Shown: positions 50,833-60,526, counted from the stretch's first letter. The stretch: DNA of 64,000 nt from Parabacteroides chongii (GCF_029581355.1 NZ_CP120849.1:4682501-4746500); one strand, 5' to 3'. Notes: generated by a model from the letters alone, not told the origin. Program-made: numbers and translations.

Positions 50833-52034
50833 TTCAATAATGTTGCCAACTTGTTTACGATATCAGCAGCTACCCCTTGTTTTGACTTCAACGGATAACT
50901 GACCGATTCTCCCTGACGGTCGATGATGGATATTTTATTGGTATCGCAACGGAAACCGGCACCTGCATCACGAAGCGAATTCAACACGATGAAATCGAGG
51001 TTTTTCCGCTTCAACTTGCTTTCGGCATTCGTCGCTTCATTGTTCGTTTCCAATGCAAAGCCGACCAATACCTGCCCTTCCCGCTTGATAGCTCCTAAAG
51101 AAGCAGCGATATCCTTATTCGGAACCAGGTGCAGCGTCATCTCGCCCTTGCTTTCGCGTTTGATCTTTTCATCCGCTTGCGTCTCCGGACGGTAATCGGC
51201 TACTGCCGCACATAAAATACCGGCATCCGCATCCGGAAAGGCTGCCATAGCCGCCTCGTACATCTCTTCGGCGGACTCCACATCCACCCGATGTATATTC
51301 GGATGCACGGTTGTCAGCGATACCGGACCGGCAATCAATGTGACCTCCGCCCCTTGCTGTGCACAAGCCTCCGCCAGTGCAAATCCCATCTTCCCGGAAG
51401 AATAGTTACCTATAAAACGTACGGGATCAATCTTTTCGTGCGTCGGACCGGCTGTTATTACAATCTTTTTTTTTTCAAGAACGGTTCGGGAAGCAAAAAA
51501 CTCTTCCAAAACGGCAATGATCTTGTCCGGTTCTTCCATTCTGCCCTTGCCTACGAGATGACTTGCCAACTCGCCTTCGGCAGGTTCGATAATATGGTTT
51601 CCGAAAGAACGGAGACGTTCCAGATTCTGTTGTGTAGAAGGATGGGCAAACATATCCAGGTCCATTGCCGGAGCCACAAACACCGGAGCTTTACATGACA
51701 GATAAGTCGTAATCAGCATATTATCTGCGATACCGTTCGCCATCTTACCGATTGTCGAAGCTGTTGCCGGAGCAACCAGCATGGCATCCGCCCATAATCC
51801 AAGATCGACATGACTGTTCCAAGAACCGTCACGGTTAGAGAAGAACTCGCTGATAACCGGCTTACTACTTAAAGCAGAAAGCGTTATCGGTGTAATGAAC
51901 TCTTTTCCTGCCGGAGTGATCACAACTTGCACTTCAGCTCCTTTTTTTACCAATGCACGGATGATGTAAGCCGCCTTATAAGCCGCTATACTTCCTGTAA
52001 TTCCCAGTATGATATGTTTACCTTTCAGCATCAT
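50829..52034 (-). CDS. coaBC: Phosphopantothenoylcysteine decarboxylase / phosphopantothenate-cysteine ligase
   Basis: This 401-residue bifunctional protein has a CoaC flavoprotein domain (about 1-180; LGITGSIAAYKAAYI, SSKPVISEFFSNRDGSWNSHVDL, APAMDLDMFAHPS with catalytic His/Asn context) and a CoaB ligase domain (about 185-400; ITAGPTHEKIDPVRFIGNYSSGKMG, AAVADYRP, FALETNN). It performs two coenzyme A steps in the cytosol. A 108-bp hairpin-rich gap separates it from the upstream alcohol dehydrogenase gene. Confidence 0.95.
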   Translation of the reverse strand: MMLKGKHIILGITGSIAAYKAAYIIRALVKKGAEVQVVITPAGKEFITPITLSALSSKPVISEFFSNRDGSWNSHVDLGLWADAMLVAPATASTIGKMANGIADNMLITTYLSCKAPVFVAPAMDLDMFAHPSTQQNLERLRSFGNHIIEPAEGELASHLVGKGRMEEPDKIIAVLEEFFASRTVLEKKKIVITAGPTHEKIDPVRFIGNYSSGKMGFALAEACAQQGAEVTLIAGPVSLTTVHPNIHRVDVESAEEMYEAAMAAFPDADAGILCAAVADYRPETQADEKIKRESKGEMTLHLVPNKDIAASLGAIKREGQVLVGFALETNNEATNAESKLKRKNLDFIVLNSLRDAGAGFRCDTNKISIIDRQGESVSYPLKSKQGVAADIVNKLATLLK

Positions 52035-52056
52035 TGTTGTTATTCAAATAAACACT

Positions 52057-52139
52057 CATCCGAAAGGGATTTTAATTTCATTCGGATGAAATCCGATTTT
52101 CTTCCGAATGAAATTTATTTTCCTTCCGGATGTATCTTT
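52057..52139. repeat. CCGAATGAAA-type repeat cluster
   Basis: ATTTCATTCGGATGAAAT (perfect 7-bp stem) is followed by TTCTTCCGAATGAAAT and TTCCTTCCGGATG variants. Similar segments occur at about 23685-23760. It may form alternative hairpins between the dehydrogenase gene and coaBC. Confidence 0.5.
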
Positions 52140-52142
52140 TTC

Positions 52143-53294
52143 TTATAAGCGCAACATCAGGATGTCACGTGTTACCTTACTGTCAATATTATGATGTTCA
52201 CCCAAATGCCAGCCCTGCTTGTCTACCGGAGCTGCAAGTGCATCCAAATCGCTTTCTTTGATGCCGCATTCGCTTAAACGGGTTTTCAGTCCCATACGAC
52301 GGAAAAAGTCTTCGCAGGCCGTAATCGTTTTACGGGCACGTTCTTCTTCCGTTCCTTCAGTGATACCGAAGACAACTTCACCCATACGGGCTAGTTTGGC
52401 TTGCTTTTCCTTGAACATATAGGTCATTACACCCGGCAAAAGGATAGCCAGCGTCTGTGCATGATCCAAACCGAACTGGGCTGTCAACGCATATCCCATA
52501 CGGTGAGACGACCAATCCTGCGGAACGCCTTGTCCGATCCATACATTCAGCGCATTGGTGGCTGCCCACATCAGGTTGGCACGAATATCATAATCCTGCG
52601 GATGATCCAAAACCTTGATACCCTCGTCATAGATCACTTTCATCAGACCTTCGGAAAAGGCATCCTGCACTTTGGCATTCACCGGATAGGTAAGATATTG
52701 TTCTACAACATGGATAAAGGAATCGACAACGCCGTTGGCGACTTGTCTTGCCGGTAATGAATAAGTCACTTCCGGATCGAGTACGGCAAACTGCGGGAAT
52801 ACCAGCGGACTTGCGAAATTCAGTTTCTCACGGGTTTCCGCACGCGAAATGACAGAACGTTCATTCATTTCGGAACCGGTTGCCGACAACGTCAATACAA
52901 CGCCCAGGGGCAATGCTTTTTTGATAACGCCCCCTTTGGAAAGAATATCCCAGGGTTCGCCTTCGTAATAATAGGCTGCTGCAATAAATTTAGTAGCGTC
53001 GATAACGGAGCCACCTCCTACTGCCAGCAGGAAATCAATTTTCTTTTCTTTTACAATCTCTACCGCTTTCATGCAGGTTTCATAATGCGGATTGGCTTCG
53101 ATACCCGGAAATTCGGTTACTTCAAAACCTTCCAACGCATTTGTTACCTGGTCGTAGATACCGTTTTTCTTAATACTTCCGCCTCCATAAACCATCAGTA
53201 CCTTGCTTCCGGCAGGAATCAGCGCGGATAAACGTGCAATCGTACCTTTCCCGAATACTACTTTTACAGGATTGGCAAACTCAAAGTTGTTCAT
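52143..53294 (-). CDS. Iron-containing alcohol dehydrogenase (YqhD/butanol dehydrogenase-like)
   Basis: This 383-residue group III dehydrogenase has VMVYGGGSIKKNG-like NAD(P) region, AVGGGSVIDATK, LTLSATGSEMN, and metal ligands in GVVDSFIHVVEQ, HRMGYAL and GLDHAQTLAI. It reduces aldehydes to alcohols with NAD(P)H, as a redox sink or detoxifier. It sits between the exonuclease and coaBC genes, apparently inserted into an otherwise housekeeping run; gaps are 5 bp upstream and 108 bp downstream. Confidence 0.92.
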   Translation of the reverse strand: MNNFEFANPVKVVFGKGTIARLSALIPAGSKVLMVYGGGSIKKNGIYDQVTNALEGFEVTEFPGIEANPHYETCMKAVEIVKEKKIDFLLAVGGGSVIDATKFIAAAYYYEGEPWDILSKGGVIKKALPLGVVLTLSATGSEMNERSVISRAETREKLNFASPLVFPQFAVLDPEVTYSLPARQVANGVVDSFIHVVEQYLTYPVNAKVQDAFSEGLMKVIYDEGIKVLDHPQDYDIRANLMWAATNALNVWIGQGVPQDWSSHRMGYALTAQFGLDHAQTLAILLPGVMTYMFKEKQAKLARMGEVVFGITEGTEEERARKTITACEDFFRRMGLKTRLSECGIKESDLDALAAPVDKQGWHLGEHHNIDSKVTRDILMLRL

Positions 53295-53299
53295 TGCTG

Positions 53300-54073
53300 T
53301 TATTTCGAATTAAAACCTCTCAATTTGATTTCGGTAAGCACTTTCTTCGTATTCAACGGGAAATCGCCATTCATGATCCAAGAATAATAACCCGGGTCGT
53401 TCTTCAGCACCTCTTCCACCAGCTTGCCTTTGTATTTACCGAAATTGATGACTTCTTTACCATCTTCATTGTAAACCATACGGCCTGCAAAATCCACATT
53501 ATTGGTGAAGCTGGAATATTTGGAAAGAAATTCCATATCGTTCTGCAAATCATCCGGATAACGGTCGAGCTGTGCTTTCAAAATCTCATAAGTCGCCATT
53601 GTATCGGCTTCTGCAGTATGAGCATTTTCCAGGCTCTTATCGCAATAAAACTTATAAGCGGCAGAAAGCGTACGTTGTTCCATCTTATGGAAAATAGTCT
53701 GCACATCGATAAACTTACGCTTGTTCAGGTCGATATCCACTCCCGCACGAAGAAATTCTTCAGCCAGCAAAGGTATATCGAAGCGGTTGGAATTATATCC
53801 TGCCAAATCACAGCCTTCAATCTGCGCAGCCAGTGATTTTGCTATTTCTTTAAAGGTTGGGCAATCTTTTACGTCTTCATCCGTAATGCCGTGGATCGCT
53901 GTCGATTCCGGTGGAATGGGCATTTCCGGGTTGATACGTCTCGTTTTACACTCTTCTTTGCCGTTAGGGTGAACCTTCACAAAAGAGATTTCAACGATAC
54001 GGTCTTTGACGATATTTATACCCGTAGTCTCCAGGTCAAAGAAGACTAACGGGTTTCTCAGGTTTAATTGCAT
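53300..54073 (-). CDS. DnaQ-like 3'-5' exonuclease with C-terminal FGKYKG module
   Basis: This 257-residue protein has a DEDDh exonuclease domain (about 8-170): FFDLETTGI, AGYNSNRFDIPLL, HTAEADTMATYE (catalytic His/Asp). A DUF3820-like tail (about 205-245) has FGKYKGKLVEEV and DPGYYSWIMN. It is probably a proofreading or nucleic-acid trimming exonuclease. It lies 10 bp after dnaN, which supports a replication link. The tail module is also found in the unknown protein at 22824-23648. Confidence 0.9.
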   Translation of the reverse strand: MQLNLRNPLVFFDLETTGINIVKDRIVEISFVKVHPNGKEECKTRRINPEMPIPPESTAIHGITDEDVKDCPTFKEIAKSLAAQIEGCDLAGYNSNRFDIPLLAEEFLRAGVDIDLNKRKFIDVQTIFHKMEQRTLSAAYKFYCDKSLENAHTAEADTMATYEILKAQLDRYPDDLQNDMEFLSKYSSFTNNVDFAGRMVYNEDGKEVINFGKYKGKLVEEVLKNDPGYYSWIMNGDFPLNTKKVLTEIKLRGFNSK

Positions 54074-54083
54074 TTTTTATTTA

Positions 54084-55208
54084 TTAGTCATTCAACATCA
54101 TTGGCATAAGCAGCATCAGCTGGTCTTCGTTCTCTTCATTTTCAGCAGGAACGATCAGGCCGGCACGTGAGGGATCTGCCAATTCAAGAATTACTTCTTC
54201 CGAATTGATGTTACTTAATATTTCAATCAGATAGGTTGCCTTGAAACCGATATTCAGTTCAGTTCCGTCAAACTGGCAAACGATCTTTTCTTCAGCGGAA
54301 GTAGAAAAATCGATATCCTGTGCGGAAACAACCATTTCGCTTTCCTTCAACTGCAGCTTAACCAGGCTGCTTGCCGGATTAGAGAACACGGATACACGCT
54401 TCAAGGCGTTCAAGAAAGATACACGGTCGATTGTTACCTTGAACGGATTGTCCTGCGGAATCACACTGTTGTAATTCGGATAACGGCCTTCTATCAGGCG
54501 GCAAACCATTTCGAAGTTTACACAGCTTACATAAGCATTGTTATCATCGAATTTGATATTCACCATCTCTGTTTCTTTACCCAACAGATTCTTCAATAAG
54601 TTAGCCGGCTTTTTCGGCAAAATAAAAGAAGCTCTTTCGGGTGATTTCACTGACAGATTACGCAAGCGAACCAGTTTGTGTCCGTCTGATGCGACAAAAG
54701 TCAGATCATCGGTATGGATATCGAAATAGACTCCGTTCATCACCGGGCGAAGCTCATCGTCGGCTGTAGCAAAAAGCGAGCGACTGATGCCGTTCAATAA
54801 CATCTGTGAATTGACGATGATAGCGATAGCATTATCATTCAACGGCTTTTGTTGCGGGTAAGTATCTCCTTTCTGGCCGATGAAATTGTATTTACCGTTC
54901 TGGAAATGGATAAAGATCTCCAGGTTCTCGTCGTTAATATCAAAAGTAAGCGGTTGTTCAGGCAGCTCCTTCAAAGGATCGAGCAGAATCTTGGCAGAAA
55001 CGGCGAAAAGTCCGGTTCCTTTTGCATTCATCACCTCAACAGAAGTAACCAGACGTGTTTCAGCATCCGAAGCTGTTATAGTCAGTTTATTACCATCAAG
55101 GTCGAACAGGAAGCTGTCGAGGATCGGTAAAGAATTCTTAGACGCAATAACTTTGCTGATAGACTGCAAACGTGATAACAGCGCAGTGCTGGATACATCA
55201 AATCTCAT
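54084..55208 (-). CDS. dnaN: DNA polymerase III beta subunit (sliding clamp)
   Basis: This 374-residue protein is the normal length for a three-domain clamp. It has MRFDVSSTALLSRLQSISKVIASKNSLPILDSFLF, SRSLFATADDELRPVMNGVYF, and the C-terminal LMLLMPMML resembling the usual MPMRL end. It tethers polymerase to DNA. The gene begins the run dnaN-exonuclease-dehydrogenase-coaBC-DUF4835-recN. A TACTTTTG box lies about 70 bp upstream. Confidence 0.95.
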   Translation of the reverse strand: MRFDVSSTALLSRLQSISKVIASKNSLPILDSFLFDLDGNKLTITASDAETRLVTSVEVMNAKGTGLFAVSAKILLDPLKELPEQPLTFDINDENLEIFIHFQNGKYNFIGQKGDTYPQQKPLNDNAIAIIVNSQMLLNGISRSLFATADDELRPVMNGVYFDIHTDDLTFVASDGHKLVRLRNLSVKSPERASFILPKKPANLLKNLLGKETEMVNIKFDDNNAYVSCVNFEMVCRLIEGRYPNYNSVIPQDNPFKVTIDRVSFLNALKRVSVFSNPASSLVKLQLKESEMVVSAQDIDFSTSAEEKIVCQFDGTELNIGFKATYLIEILSNINSEEVILELADPSRAGLIVPAENEENEDQLMLLMPMMLND

Positions 55209-55278
55209 GGTTCTTAATTGTTTATATTATTAATTTTATTATTGTACATTATTTAGTGACGCGTCGTCAACGCCCATA

Positions 55279-55286
55279 CAAAAGTA
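55279..55286 (-). promoter_or_regulatory. -7 box upstream of dnaN
   Basis: CAAAAGTA on the plus strand reads TACTTTTG on the minus strand, a TAnnTTTG match about 70 bp before the dnaN start. A -33 element was not evident. Confidence 0.45.
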
Positions 55287-55375
55287 AAAAAATATTTGAT
55301 TCTATCCATTATAATCTCCGTTACTTTTCTCTTGATAGAAAAGTAACCAAAAGTAACATACCAAATATGAAAACA

Positions 55376-55408
55376 AAAAGAGGTCCTCCATGACGAAGGA
55401 CCTCTTTT
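55376..55408 (-). terminator. Terminator of rpmB-rpmG operon
   Basis: AAAAGAGGTCCT (55376-55387) pairs with AGGACCTCTTTT (55397-55408). It follows the DUF4295 stop codon in the minus direction and is followed by a T-rich stretch. Confidence 0.8.
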
Positions 55409-55430
55409 CTATATATCTTATTACGAAAGA

Positions 55431-55583
55431 TTATTTCGCAAAATAATCTTTTACTGCTTCGTTAGGAATCATTTCTTCCTGGAAGATGTAAGCACCAGTT
55501 TTCGGAGACTTAACCATTTTAATTACTTTTGAATAAGTACGGCCGTCACCTTTCTTAAATGTTGCAACTGCTTTTTTTGCCAT
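55431..55583 (-). CDS. DUF4295 small protein
   Basis: This 50-residue protein (MAKKAVATFKKGDGRTYSKV..., ending DYFAK) is below many ORF cut-offs but is clearly real. It is basic, lies 16 bp after rpmG and ends at a terminator. DUF4295 proteins are encoded next to rpmG across Bacteroidota, which suggests a ribosome-associated role, although none is established. Confidence 0.9.
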   Translation of the reverse strand: MAKKAVATFKKGDGRTYSKVIKMVKSPKTGAYIFQEEMIPNEAVKDYFAK

Positions 55584-55599
55584 CGTTTAAAATCTCCTA

Positions 55600-55788
55600 T
55601 TACTTAATTTCTTTGTGTAAAGTCATCTTCTTCAGAATCGGATTGTACTTCATCAGTTCCAATCTCTGAGTTGTATTTTTTCTATTCTTTGTAGTGATGT
55701 ATCTGGATGTACCCGGCATACCACTTTCTTTGTGTTCAGTACATTCAAGAATAACCTGAACTCTGTTACCTTTTGCTTTCTTTGCCAT
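55600..55788 (-). CDS. rpmG: 50S ribosomal protein L33
   Basis: This 62-residue protein, [33 protein letters not shown] and [16 protein letters not shown], is full-length L33 without zinc-binding Cys pairs (only one Cys), i.e. the Cys-minus form. It lies between rpmB and the DUF4295 gene in one operon. Confidence 0.96.
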   Translation of the reverse strand: MAKKAKGNRVQVILECTEHKESGMPGTSRYITTKNRKNTTQRLELMKYNPILKKMTLHKEIK

Positions 55789-55806
55789 TTCTTCTTTTCC
55801 TCCAAA

Positions 55807-56046
55807 TTAAGCGTTTAAATAACCTTTTTCAGCTGCTTTTTTAATTGCTGCATCTAAGCCCAGCTTATTGATAGTACGCAAGCCTGCGGCTGAAATATTC
55901 AGGCTAACCCAACAATCCTGTTCTACCCAGTAGAACTTCTTAGTAAACAGGTTAACATCAAACTTACGTTTCGTTCTTCTCTTAGAGTGAGAAACGTTGT
56001 TGCCAACCATTGCTTTCTTTCCGGTAATTTGACAAATTTTAGACAT
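55807..56046 (-). CDS. rpmB: 50S ribosomal protein L28
   Basis: This 79-residue protein has [29 protein letters not shown] and the C-terminal [16 protein letters not shown], the expected size and order for L28. It leads the rpmB-rpmG-DUF4295 operon, with 18 bp to rpmG. Confidence 0.97.
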   Translation of the reverse strand: MSKICQITGKKAMVGNNVSHSKRRTKRKFDVNLFTKKFYWVEQDCWVSLNISAAGLRTINKLGLDAAIKKAAEKGYLNA

Positions 56047-56168
56047 TGCTATCTTCTTTTTTTATTAACGCAATAAATTAATTACAACTCCTGCTATCTG
56101 TCTTCCCTTCCGAACTAGCATCATGATCAGAACGAAGATTCTAATAGAGTTTCTCTCTTTACAGGGCG

Positions 56169-56176
56169 CAAAGGTA
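56169..56176 (-). promoter_or_regulatory. -7 box of ribosomal protein operon
   Basis: CAAAGGTA reads TACCTTTG on the minus strand, 122 bp before rpmB. A TTTG occurs 24 bp further upstream (56201-56204), slightly longer spacing than the usual 19-21. Confidence 0.5.
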
Positions 56177-56307
56177 AAAATTATTTTTGATTCTACCATA
56201 CAAATCTCCGATAAATTTTACCTATACTTACATATGTATTCCTGTGCAACAAAAATACAACTTTATTGGTTTTACTAATAATAATAAACATAAATACTTA
56301 CGTAAAA

Positions 56308-56910
56308 ATGGCTAGAAATTTTAAAGAAGCAGTAGAACACAGGAGAACATACTATCACATCACTAACAGCTCTCCTATTTCAGACAATGAGATTAAAGAG
56401 ATCATCGCATTTGCAGTGAAAAACGTACCTTCCGCTTTCAACTCGCAATCGTCACGGGTAGTTCTTCTTTTAGGAAAGAACCATAAGAAGTTTTGGGATA
56501 TCACAAAAGAAGCATTAAAAGCGATTGTTCCGGCAGAAGCATTTGAAAAAACGCTTGCAAAGATCAATACCAGCTTCGACTGCGGGTATGGAACTATTTT
56601 ATACTTTGAAGATATGGCAGTTGTAGAAAACTTACAGAAAGCTTTTCCGAGTTACAAAGATAATTTCCCTATCTGGTCACAACAAACTTCCGCCATGCAT
56701 CAGTTCGCTATTTGGACGATGTTGGAAGATGCCGGCCTGGGTGCTTCCCTGCAACATTACAATCCGTTAATCGATGAAATGGTGCAAAATGAATGGAAAC
56801 TCGACCCGAACTGGAAGCTGATCGCACAAATGCCGTTCGGTACACCGACCGAAGGACCGGGAGGAAAAGAATTCGACCCGATGGGAGAACGTTTCCTTAC
56901 TTTTGAATAA
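56308..56910 (+). CDS. Nitroreductase family flavoprotein
   Basis: From the ATG at 56308 this is 200 residues. It has the fungal/bacterial nitroreductase-like pattern: NFKEAVEHRRTYYHI, VKNVPSAFNSQSSRVVLLLG, FPIWSQQTSAMHQFAIWTMLEDAGLGASLQHYNP, IAQMPFGTP. It binds FMN and reduces nitro or quinone-like compounds with NAD(P)H. It lies 15 bp before lpdA and may be in the same transcript. Confidence 0.9.
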   Translation: MARNFKEAVEHRRTYYHITNSSPISDNEIKEIIAFAVKNVPSAFNSQSSRVVLLLGKNHKKFWDITKEALKAIVPAEAFEKTLAKINTSFDCGYGTILYFEDMAVVENLQKAFPSYKDNFPIWSQQTSAMHQFAIWTMLEDAGLGASLQHYNPLIDEMVQNEWKLDPNWKLIAQMPFGTPTEGPGGKEFDPMGERFLTFE

Positions 56911-56925
56911 TTAAAACGAAAGGTT

Positions 56926-58275
56926 ATGAAATATGACATAGCCATTATCGGAGGAGGACCCGCCGGCTATACAGCCGGTGAACGGGCCGCCGAGAATGGA
57001 TTAAAAACAATACTCTTTGAAAAGAATGCCATTGGCGGAGTCTGCCTGAACGAAGGTTGTATTCCTACCAAGACATTATTATATTCAGCAAAAATACTGG
57101 ATAGCATAAAGAGTGCCTCCAAATATGGAATACAGGCAGATGATAATCCGGGGTTCGACCTCGGCAAGATCATCGCACGAAAAAATAAGACCGTAAAGAA
57201 ACTGACACTGGGCGTGAAAGCCAAATTGAACGGGAACGGTGTAACAATCGTGCAGGGTGAAGCCTTGATCCGCGGAGAAGAAGAGGGATACATCCTGATC
57301 CAATGCGGTGAAGAAGTATTTGCGGTAAAAAACATTCTGCTCTGTACCGGTTCGGAAACCGTCATTCCACCGATAAAAGGACTGTCGGATATTGCCTACT
57401 GGACATCGAGAGAAGCTCTGGACATAAAAGAACTACCCCGTTCGGTCGCCATTATCGGCGGCGGAGTGATCGGCATGGAATTCGCATCCTTTTTTCACAG
57501 CATGGGTGTAAAAGTGAAAGTCATTGAGATGATGCCCGAAATACTCGGTGCGATGGATAAGGAAATATCCGCCATGCTCCGGGCAGAATACACTAAAAAA
57601 GGTGTTGTGTTCTTTCTTGAAACCAAGGTTATTGAAGTCACTTCCGACAGCGTGATCGTTGAAAAAGACGGAAAGACGGAAACGATCGAAGCAGATAAAA
57701 TACTGGTCAGTGTCGGACGAAAAGCCAATACAGCGAATCTGGGTCTTGAAACCATCGGCATCGAACTCTTGCGGAACGACGTAAAAGTAAATGAATACAT
57801 GCAAACCTCCCACCCCAATGTCTATGCCTGCGGAGACGTCACCGGTTTCTCCATGCTGGCCCATACAGCATACAGGGAAGCGGAAGTTGCTATCAATCAT
57901 TTGCTGGGACATGACGACCAGATGAGTTATAATGCGATTCCGGCTGTCGTTTACACCAATCCGGAAGTCGCCAGTGTCGGGAAAACGGAGGAAGAGTTGC
58001 TGGCTGCCGGCAATATATATAATGTAGTAAAGATACCGATGACCTATTCCGGCCGTTTTATGGCAGAGAACGAAGGAATCACCGGCTTATGCAAACTGAT
58101 CACCGATACGGACGACCGTATCATCGGTTGCCAACTGCTGGGAAACCCGGCTTCCGAAATCATTATTACAGCCGGTATCGCTATCGAAAACGGTTTCACG
58201 ACGGAAGAGTTCAAAAAGAATATCTTTCCCCATCCGACAGTCGGGGAAGTCATTCACGAAAGTTTATATATGTAA
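56926..58275 (+). CDS. lpdA: Dihydrolipoyl dehydrogenase (E3)
   Basis: This 449-residue flavoprotein has the FAD site IAIIGGGPAGYTAGERAA, redox disulfide GGVCLNEGCIPTK (about 36-48), NAD domain VAIIGGGVIGMEFASFF, and C-terminal active site HPTVGEVIHE with catalytic His/Glu. It reoxidises E2 lipoamide in the ketoacid dehydrogenase complex. Its stop codon overlaps the lplA start (TAATG). Confidence 0.95.
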   Translation: MKYDIAIIGGGPAGYTAGERAAENGLKTILFEKNAIGGVCLNEGCIPTKTLLYSAKILDSIKSASKYGIQADDNPGFDLGKIIARKNKTVKKLTLGVKAKLNGNGVTIVQGEALIRGEEEGYILIQCGEEVFAVKNILLCTGSETVIPPIKGLSDIAYWTSREALDIKELPRSVAIIGGGVIGMEFASFFHSMGVKVKVIEMMPEILGAMDKEISAMLRAEYTKKGVVFFLETKVIEVTSDSVIVEKDGKTETIEADKILVSVGRKANTANLGLETIGIELLRNDVKVNEYMQTSHPNVYACGDVTGFSMLAHTAYREAEVAINHLLGHDDQMSYNAIPAVVYTNPEVASVGKTEEELLAAGNIYNVVKIPMTYSGRFMAENEGITGLCKLITDTDDRIIGCQLLGNPASEIIITAGIAIENGFTTEEFKKNIFPHPTVGEVIHESLYM

Positions 58276-59018
58276 TGCTCTGCATTCATAACTCTCATAC
58301 AGACGCCTGGTTCAATCTGGCAGCAGAAGAGTATCTTCTGAAGAATTTCTCTGAAGACATTTTCATGTTATGGCAGAATGAACCGGCCGTCGTTATCGGT
58401 AAATATCAAAATATATGGGCGGAAGCAGATCTTGAATATGCCGGACAAAAGCAAATCAAACTGGCGCGCCGTTACTCCGGCGGAGGTGCCGTATATCACG
58501 ACATGGGCAATCTGAACCTTTCTTTTATCGAAAACAGCAGTCAGATCCGCCCGACCGGATTTACCAACAGCATCATAGATTTCCTGGAGACTTACGGTTT
58601 GCATGCCTGCTCCGACGAAAGACAGGGCTTGACTATCGACGGTCTGAAAGTATCCGGTAGCGCACAAGCCATCCATAAACGGAGGATGCTGCACCATGCC
58701 ACTCTTTTGTTTTCCACCGATCTAGAAACGCTCGAACATGTGCTTCACCCATCGACAGAATATACCACCGGACATGATACGGCAGCCCGTCCCTATTTCG
58801 TTCCGTCGGTAAAAAGTCCGGTGACCAATCTGTGCGGCAAACTGCCTGTCCCCATCACCATCGACAAATTCAAGCAGTCTTTGCTGACTTATTTCTCTGC
58901 GCGCAGCACAACCTTCCGACTATACGAATTCACGGACCAGGACCTGGAGGAGATTCGGTTGTTAAGGAATAAAAAATATGCTGACGAAAACTGGATATTC
59001 AATACTTACGCCCTGTAA
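58275..59018 (+). CDS. lplA: Lipoate-protein ligase A
   Basis: From the ATG at 58275 this is 247 residues: LCIHNSHTDAWFNLAAEEYLL, RRYSGGGAVYHDMGNLNLSF (lipoyl-AMP binding), GLKVSGSAQAIHKRRMLHHATLLFSTD. It attaches lipoate to the E2 lipoyl Lys. The overlap with lpdA and position before E2 and E1 make a self-contained module. A shorter C-terminal domain is present, as in single-polypeptide LplA. Confidence 0.93.
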   Translation: MLCIHNSHTDAWFNLAAEEYLLKNFSEDIFMLWQNEPAVVIGKYQNIWAEADLEYAGQKQIKLARRYSGGGAVYHDMGNLNLSFIENSSQIRPTGFTNSIIDFLETYGLHACSDERQGLTIDGLKVSGSAQAIHKRRMLHHATLLFSTDLETLEHVLHPSTEYTTGHDTAARPYFVPSVKSPVTNLCGKLPVPITIDKFKQSLLTYFSARSTTFRLYEFTDQDLEEIRLLRNKKYADENWIFNTYAL

Positions 59019-59131
59019 TATAGAACTTTCCATATCTCTTCCTTGTTCCATTATAACAATAGAACAGACCGAAATATTCACGGTCGATTTATTTATCCGG
59101 CGATAACAAAAAGAAATAAATTAATTATACT

Positions 59132-60508
59132 ATGGCTACATTCGAAATAAAAATGCCCAAACTGGGCGAAAGTATTACAGAAGGAACCATTATTTCCTGG
59201 TCTGTAAAAACAGGTGATCTCATCAAAGAAGACGATGTACTTTTCGAAGTAAGTACGGCAAAGGTCAGTGCGGAAATACCTTCCCCCGTTGCCGGAAAAG
59301 TACTTGAAATATTATTCCAGGAAGGTGATACGGTTGCAGTAGGTACAACAGTCGCAGTAATCCTGCTGGAAGGTTCGGAAGAAGAGGATGCACCCGATCA
59401 CAAAGCTTCAGAACAAAAAGTTGAAAAAGGAACGACAGCCGCTGCTCCTGCCGGGAATAGCAACACGATATCTTCAGGACCGGTACCTAAAGCGCAGGCT
59501 GCCAAAGAAGACGGGAGATGGTATTCGCCTGTCGTACTCCAAATGGCCCGCGAAGCCAATCTGTCGCAAGAGGAACTGGATCAGATTCCCGGAACAGGTT
59601 ACATGGGACGTTTGAGCAAAAAAGATATGAAAGATTACCTCTCCGGAAAGAAAAATACCGCTTCGGGAACGCAAGCGCAGCAGCCCTCACAGGCAGTACC
59701 AGCCAGCAAACCGGAACCTGCTCCACAAAGCAAAGCAGCTTCTGCAACTCCGGTTACTTCTGCCCCATCCGCTCCGGCTTCTGCTCCGTCAATACCCATA
59801 TCGGCAAACGGCGAGGACAAAATAGTCGAGATGGATCGTGTCGGCCGGATCATTGCTGATCATATGGTCATGTCGAAGAACGTCTCACCTCATGTCACAA
59901 CGGTTGTGGAAGTAGATGTAACCAAACTGGTTCAATGGCGCTCCCGCACAAAAGATGCATTCCGGAAACGCGAAGGCATCAGTCTGACCTATATGCCGGC
60001 CATCACGGAAGCGACAGCTAAAGCTCTAGCCGAATTTCCGCAGGTTAACGCCTCTGTCAACGGCTATCAGATCATTCTGAAAAAGCATATCAATGTAGGA
60101 ATAGCAGTTTCACTGGATGACGGCAACCTGATTGTCCCGGTCGTACGTGATGCCGACAAGCTGAATCTGAACGGCCTTGCCGTTGCCATCGATTCTCTGG
60201 CCAATAAAGCACGTGCCAATAAACTTGCGCCGGATGATATACAAGGAGGAACTTTCACGATCACTAACTTCGGTACATTCAAGAACCTGTTTGCCACTCC
60301 GATCATCAATCAACCGCAGGTAGCCATCCTGGGTGTCGGTTATATAGAAAAGAAACCGGCTGTCATTAAAACACCTGAAGGCGATACGATCGGAATACGC
60401 CATAAGATGTATCTGTCCCTGTCATACGACCATCGTCTTATCAACGGTGCTTTGGGCGGTGCTTTCCTGCGCTACATTGCCGATTATCTGGAAAACTGGA
60501 ATCTTTAA
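59132..60508 (+). CDS. 2-oxoacid dehydrogenase E2 acyltransferase
   Basis: This 458-residue protein has one lipoyl domain (1-80; lipoyl Lys in STAKVSAE near 44), a Pro/Ala/Ser-rich linker, a peripheral-subunit-binding domain (about 130-167; YSPVVLQMAREANLS, GTGYMGRLSKKDMKDYL), another Ala/Pro/Ser linker, and a catalytic domain (about 230-458). The active-site motif reads DHRLINGALGG, with Asn in place of the usual Asp. It transfers the acyl group to CoA. The 113-bp upstream gap has no recognised promoter. Confidence 0.93.
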   Translation: MATFEIKMPKLGESITEGTIISWSVKTGDLIKEDDVLFEVSTAKVSAEIPSPVAGKVLEILFQEGDTVAVGTTVAVILLEGSEEEDAPDHKASEQKVEKGTTAAAPAGNSNTISSGPVPKAQAAKEDGRWYSPVVLQMAREANLSQEELDQIPGTGYMGRLSKKDMKDYLSGKKNTASGTQAQQPSQAVPASKPEPAPQSKAASATPVTSAPSAPASAPSIPISANGEDKIVEMDRVGRIIADHMVMSKNVSPHVTTVVEVDVTKLVQWRSRTKDAFRKREGISLTYMPAITEATAKALAEFPQVNASVNGYQIILKKHINVGIAVSLDDGNLIVPVVRDADKLNLNGLAVAIDSLANKARANKLAPDDIQGGTFTITNFGTFKNLFATPIINQPQVAILGVGYIEKKPAVIKTPEGDTIGIRHKMYLSLSYDHRLINGALGGAFLRYIADYLENWNL

Positions 60509-60526
60509 TAATTAAATTACTCAAAC

